Shown: positions 6,126 to 7,435 of the stretch, piece by piece
Numbering within the stretch: position 1 is the first letter of the stretch
Layout of the letters: each line of letters starts with the position of its first letter
Assembly: GCA_964485345.1 (NCBI GenBank)
Contig: CAZAJB010000098.1
Coordinates: 1-7,435 of the forward strand
DNA: 7,435 nt
Origin: UBA5420 sp964485345
GTDB taxonomy: Bacteria > Bacillota > Limnochordia > Darwinibacteriales > Darwinibacteriaceae
Reading direction: 5' to 3'
Position numbers and translations under genes: made by a program
The notes under the pieces: model-generated
Told to the model about the DNA's origin: nothing
Databases searched by the model: none
The model's input: the letters and a program-made list of their open reading frames with translations, nothing else

Positions 6126-6848
6126 CTAAAATGGGCGAAAAATCAAACTGCATAACTCCTCGTCCATCATGCAGCCCACTGCACCGCCACAACGACCTAT
6201 TTCAGTCAGATAGTGACTGTCTGAGCTTTGGATATATCTAAAGTGGTTTAGGTGGGGATGAATCCGCAAAAAATCTACTGGATCCGTATTGCGGGAGATT
6301 TCAATGACTCTAATTCCCGCATCGGGCGGGATGAATCCTAATTGCCCAAGAATACTGTTTACCGATCGGTCTACATGGGCAGGTACAACCACACCTCCGA
6401 GTTTCGTCACTTTCTCCATGGTCTCTGACAGAGAGAGCTGGGTTGCCATTGCCAGGAGCCGGTCTTCTTTGGCCATATACTCATCATTCATATCCGTTAG
6501 TAGTTGATGGCCAAATAATGCTTCATCATTCTTGAAGTTGCGTAGATTTTCATAAACCATGGCTTCCCATTCTAACAGTGCACCTAGGCTTGGAAAATAG
6601 CAAAGAAGGTGTACCTCCTCCCTTGTCTCAATTTCCATGGCAGGGATAAGCTTAATTCCATGTGCCTTAGCCAATTGGAGGGCAACTTGAATATTTCCCG
6701 CACTATTGTGATCGGTGATGGCGATGCAATCTAAGCCCAGTTTCACCGCTTGTTGGATAATATTGCCGGGAGTCATCAACAAGTCGGCACAGGGCGACAA
6801 GCAACTATGAATATGTAGATCGCATCTAGGCTTTTCTTTCGGGCTCAT
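6126..6848 (-). CDS. PHP-domain metal-dependent phosphoesterase-like protein
   Basis: A 240-residue soluble protein of the PHP (polymerase and histidinol phosphatase) superfamily, whose members bind two or three metal ions and usually hydrolyse phosphoesters. The metal motifs are all visible: DLHIHS (10-15, H12 and H14), ITDHNS (44-49, D46 and H47), MEIETREEVH (71-80, E72 and H80), PAHVDRS (156-162, H158) and SSDSHYL (208-214, D210 and H212). A full ligand set suggests an active enzyme. The part between about 90 and 150 is a helical insert. The ATG at 6848 follows the DRTGG gene by 21 bases, with a GGAG site about 8 bases upstream. PHP proteins of this kind recur next to [FeFe] hydrogenase genes in Clostridia. 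The substrate is not known; a nucleotide or a signalling phosphate is possible. Confidence 0.88.
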   Translation of the reverse strand: MSPKEKPRCDLHIHSCLSPCADLLMTPGNIIQQAVKLGLDCIAITDHNSAGNIQVALQLAKAHGIKLIPAMEIETREEVHLLCYFPSLGALLEWEAMVYENLRNFKNDEALFGHQLLTDMNDEYMAKEDRLLAMATQLSLSETMEKVTKLGGVVVPAHVDRSVNSILGQLGFIPPDAGIRVIEISRNTDPVDFLRIHPHLNHFRYIQSSDSHYLTEIGRCGGAVGCMMDEELCSLIFRPF

Positions 6849-6869
6849 GCACCTATCTCCTGTTTTGAA

Positions 6870-7196
6870 CTAGACTCCCAATTCGATGAGCTTGCGGATC
6901 AGATCAATGCCAGTCATGGCTGTGCGCAGGATGGCAACTTCCGCTGCGTTTGCTTTTTGCACTGCGGCTGGTTCGATCTCTAAACCCTCCACAACAACGA
7001 CGGCCGCAACCTCAGTTAAGCTGGCCACCGCCACAACATTTTGATGACCATGAACAGTGATCCAAACGTTGCTTTTTTCGGCTTTAGCCATCACATTGCT
7101 GAGCAGATCCCCAATATACATACCGGATACTTCTTTTTCAAACGGACCTACGATCACTTCTAGTTCGAGTTTCTCAACGAGCTCATTAAGCTTCAT
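6870..7196 (-). CDS. DRTGG-domain protein
   Basis: A 108-residue protein made up almost wholly of one DRTGG domain, a small fold found in phosphotransacetylase N-termini, CBS-domain pyrophosphatases and stand-alone clostridial proteins. Visible features are the opening helix MKLNELVEKLELEV, the glycine-rich turn SGMYIGDLLSNVM (24-36), the WITVHGHQNVVAVASL strand pair (45-60) and a C-terminal helix ending in KLIELGV. In other proteins this domain is thought to sense ligands or nucleotides. I chose ATG at 7196 because AGGTGA ends 8 bases before it; the in-frame GTG at 7208 abuts the upstream stop codon and would have its ribosome site too close. It is cotranscribed with its neighbours, which lie 12 and 21 bases away. 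Such proteins recur beside [FeFe] hydrogenase and PHP genes, so a regulatory or sensory role in hydrogen metabolism is a fair guess but not proven. Confidence 0.8.
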   Translation of the reverse strand: MKLNELVEKLELEVIVGPFEKEVSGMYIGDLLSNVMAKAEKSNVWITVHGHQNVVAVASLTEVAAVVVVEGLEIEPAAVQKANAAEVAILRTAMTGIDLIRKLIELGV

Positions 7197-7204
7197 CGGT
7201 TTTT

Positions 7205-7210
7205 TCACCT
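7205..7210 (-). promoter_or_regulatory. Ribosome-binding site that sets the DRTGG gene start
   Basis: Minus-strand AGGTGA ends 8 bases before the ATG at 7196. It overlaps the stop codon of the upstream gene and contains the competing GTG, which argues for the ATG as the true start. Confidence 0.55.
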
Positions 7211-7435
7211 ACCCCTTAGCATCCGTTTTTTCTTTCTTCATCACTGGAGGGAGTTCGTTCAGCAACGTTGACAGTGTTTCGGCTAAGTCACCCATCTGTT
7301 TTCTTAACAAAAAGATGCAATCGCTACGACTGCCCACGCCTGTCACTATATCTTCTGCCAAGGTCTTGCAGTCGGGTGCTCCGCAGGCAGCGCAGTCTAA
7401 ACCAGGTAGAACCGCTATTTCTTCCTCAAGCTGCG
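7209..7435 (-). CDS. C-terminal end of an Fe-S protein, probably a hydrogenase-like large-subunit paralogue
   Basis: Only the last 74 codons and the stop are inside the window; the N-terminal part lies beyond base 7435. The fragment holds a four-cysteine Fe-S domain of the kind found in RnfB and the corrinoid Fe-S protein: C14-x2-C17-x4-C22-x16-C39, seen as LDCAACGAPDCKTL and then SDCIFLL. A helical, charged tail follows (about 42-74) and ends in KKEKTDAKG. In clostridial loci this domain forms the C-terminus of a ferredoxin plus hydrogenase-like protein (HydS or group C-like) located just before the DRTGG and PHP genes. From that pattern I infer that this is the same protein, but the hydrogenase part is not visible. 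It is followed after 12 bases by the DRTGG gene. Confidence 0.7.
   Translation of the reverse strand, partial: QLEEEIAVLPGLDCAACGAPDCKTLAEDIVTGVGSRSDCIFLLRKQMGDLAETLSTLLNELPPVMKKEKTDAKG

Noticed and set aside
6870..7208. GTG start at 7208 for the DRTGG protein
   Set aside because: It abuts the stop codon of the gene before it and its nearest purine-rich run is only 3 bases away; ATG at 7196 has AGGTGA at a proper distance and fits the family's N-terminus.
1..7435. CRISPR array, insertion sequence, tRNA or rRNA gene
   Set aside because: No regularly spaced repeats, transposase-like frames, terminal inverted repeats or RNA gene signatures were seen; the window is nearly filled by the nine genes listed.

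Overview
The window is a hydrogenase locus from an anaerobic bacterium, most likely a member of the Bacillota (Clostridia or a related class). The reasons are strong AGGAGG-type ribosome sites, a Gram-positive style sigma-A promoter, and a gene order (NuoE-like, GHKL ATPase, small [2Fe-2S] protein, NuoF-like, [FeFe] hydrogenase) familiar from fermentative and acetogenic anaerobes. The species cannot be told from the sequence. Every supported gene is on the minus strand, so transcription runs from base 7435 towards base 1. There is no gene-free stretch longer than 300 bases, and no RNA gene, CRISPR array or mobile element was seen.

Upstream block (7435 to 6126): the last 74 residues of a protein ending in a four-cysteine Fe-S domain, then a 108-residue DRTGG-domain protein, then a 240-residue PHP-domain protein, with gaps of 12 and 21 bases. 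Genes of this kind commonly sit beside [FeFe] hydrogenases in anaerobic Firmicutes, and their exact roles are unknown.

Intergenic block (6125 to 5953): 173 bases with a near-consensus sigma-A promoter (TTGAAA, 17 bases, TATACT) and a leader of about 115 bases containing inverted repeats. It should drive the main operon.

Main operon (5952 to 937): hydC (NuoE-like, [2Fe-2S]), a stand-alone GHKL ATPase without a phosphoacceptor domain, a small thioredoxin-like [2Fe-2S] protein with three cysteines, hydB (NuoF-like flavoprotein with N-terminal [2Fe-2S] and C-terminal ferredoxin domains) and hydA (catalytic [FeFe] hydrogenase of CpI-like modular layout). Together HydABC has the composition of the trimeric, electron-bifurcating group A3 type: reversible H2 evolution coupled to both NADH and reduced ferredoxin. 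The genes are spaced by 20, 3 and 2 bases, and the last pair overlaps by 1 base.

Downstream (904 to 1): the first 301 residues of a NitT/TauT-type ABC transporter solute-binding protein that runs off the window. It begins 32 bases after hydA, with its ribosome site in a small hairpin, so it is probably part of the same transcript. Its link to hydrogen metabolism is not evident. The maturation genes hydE, hydF and hydG are not in the window.
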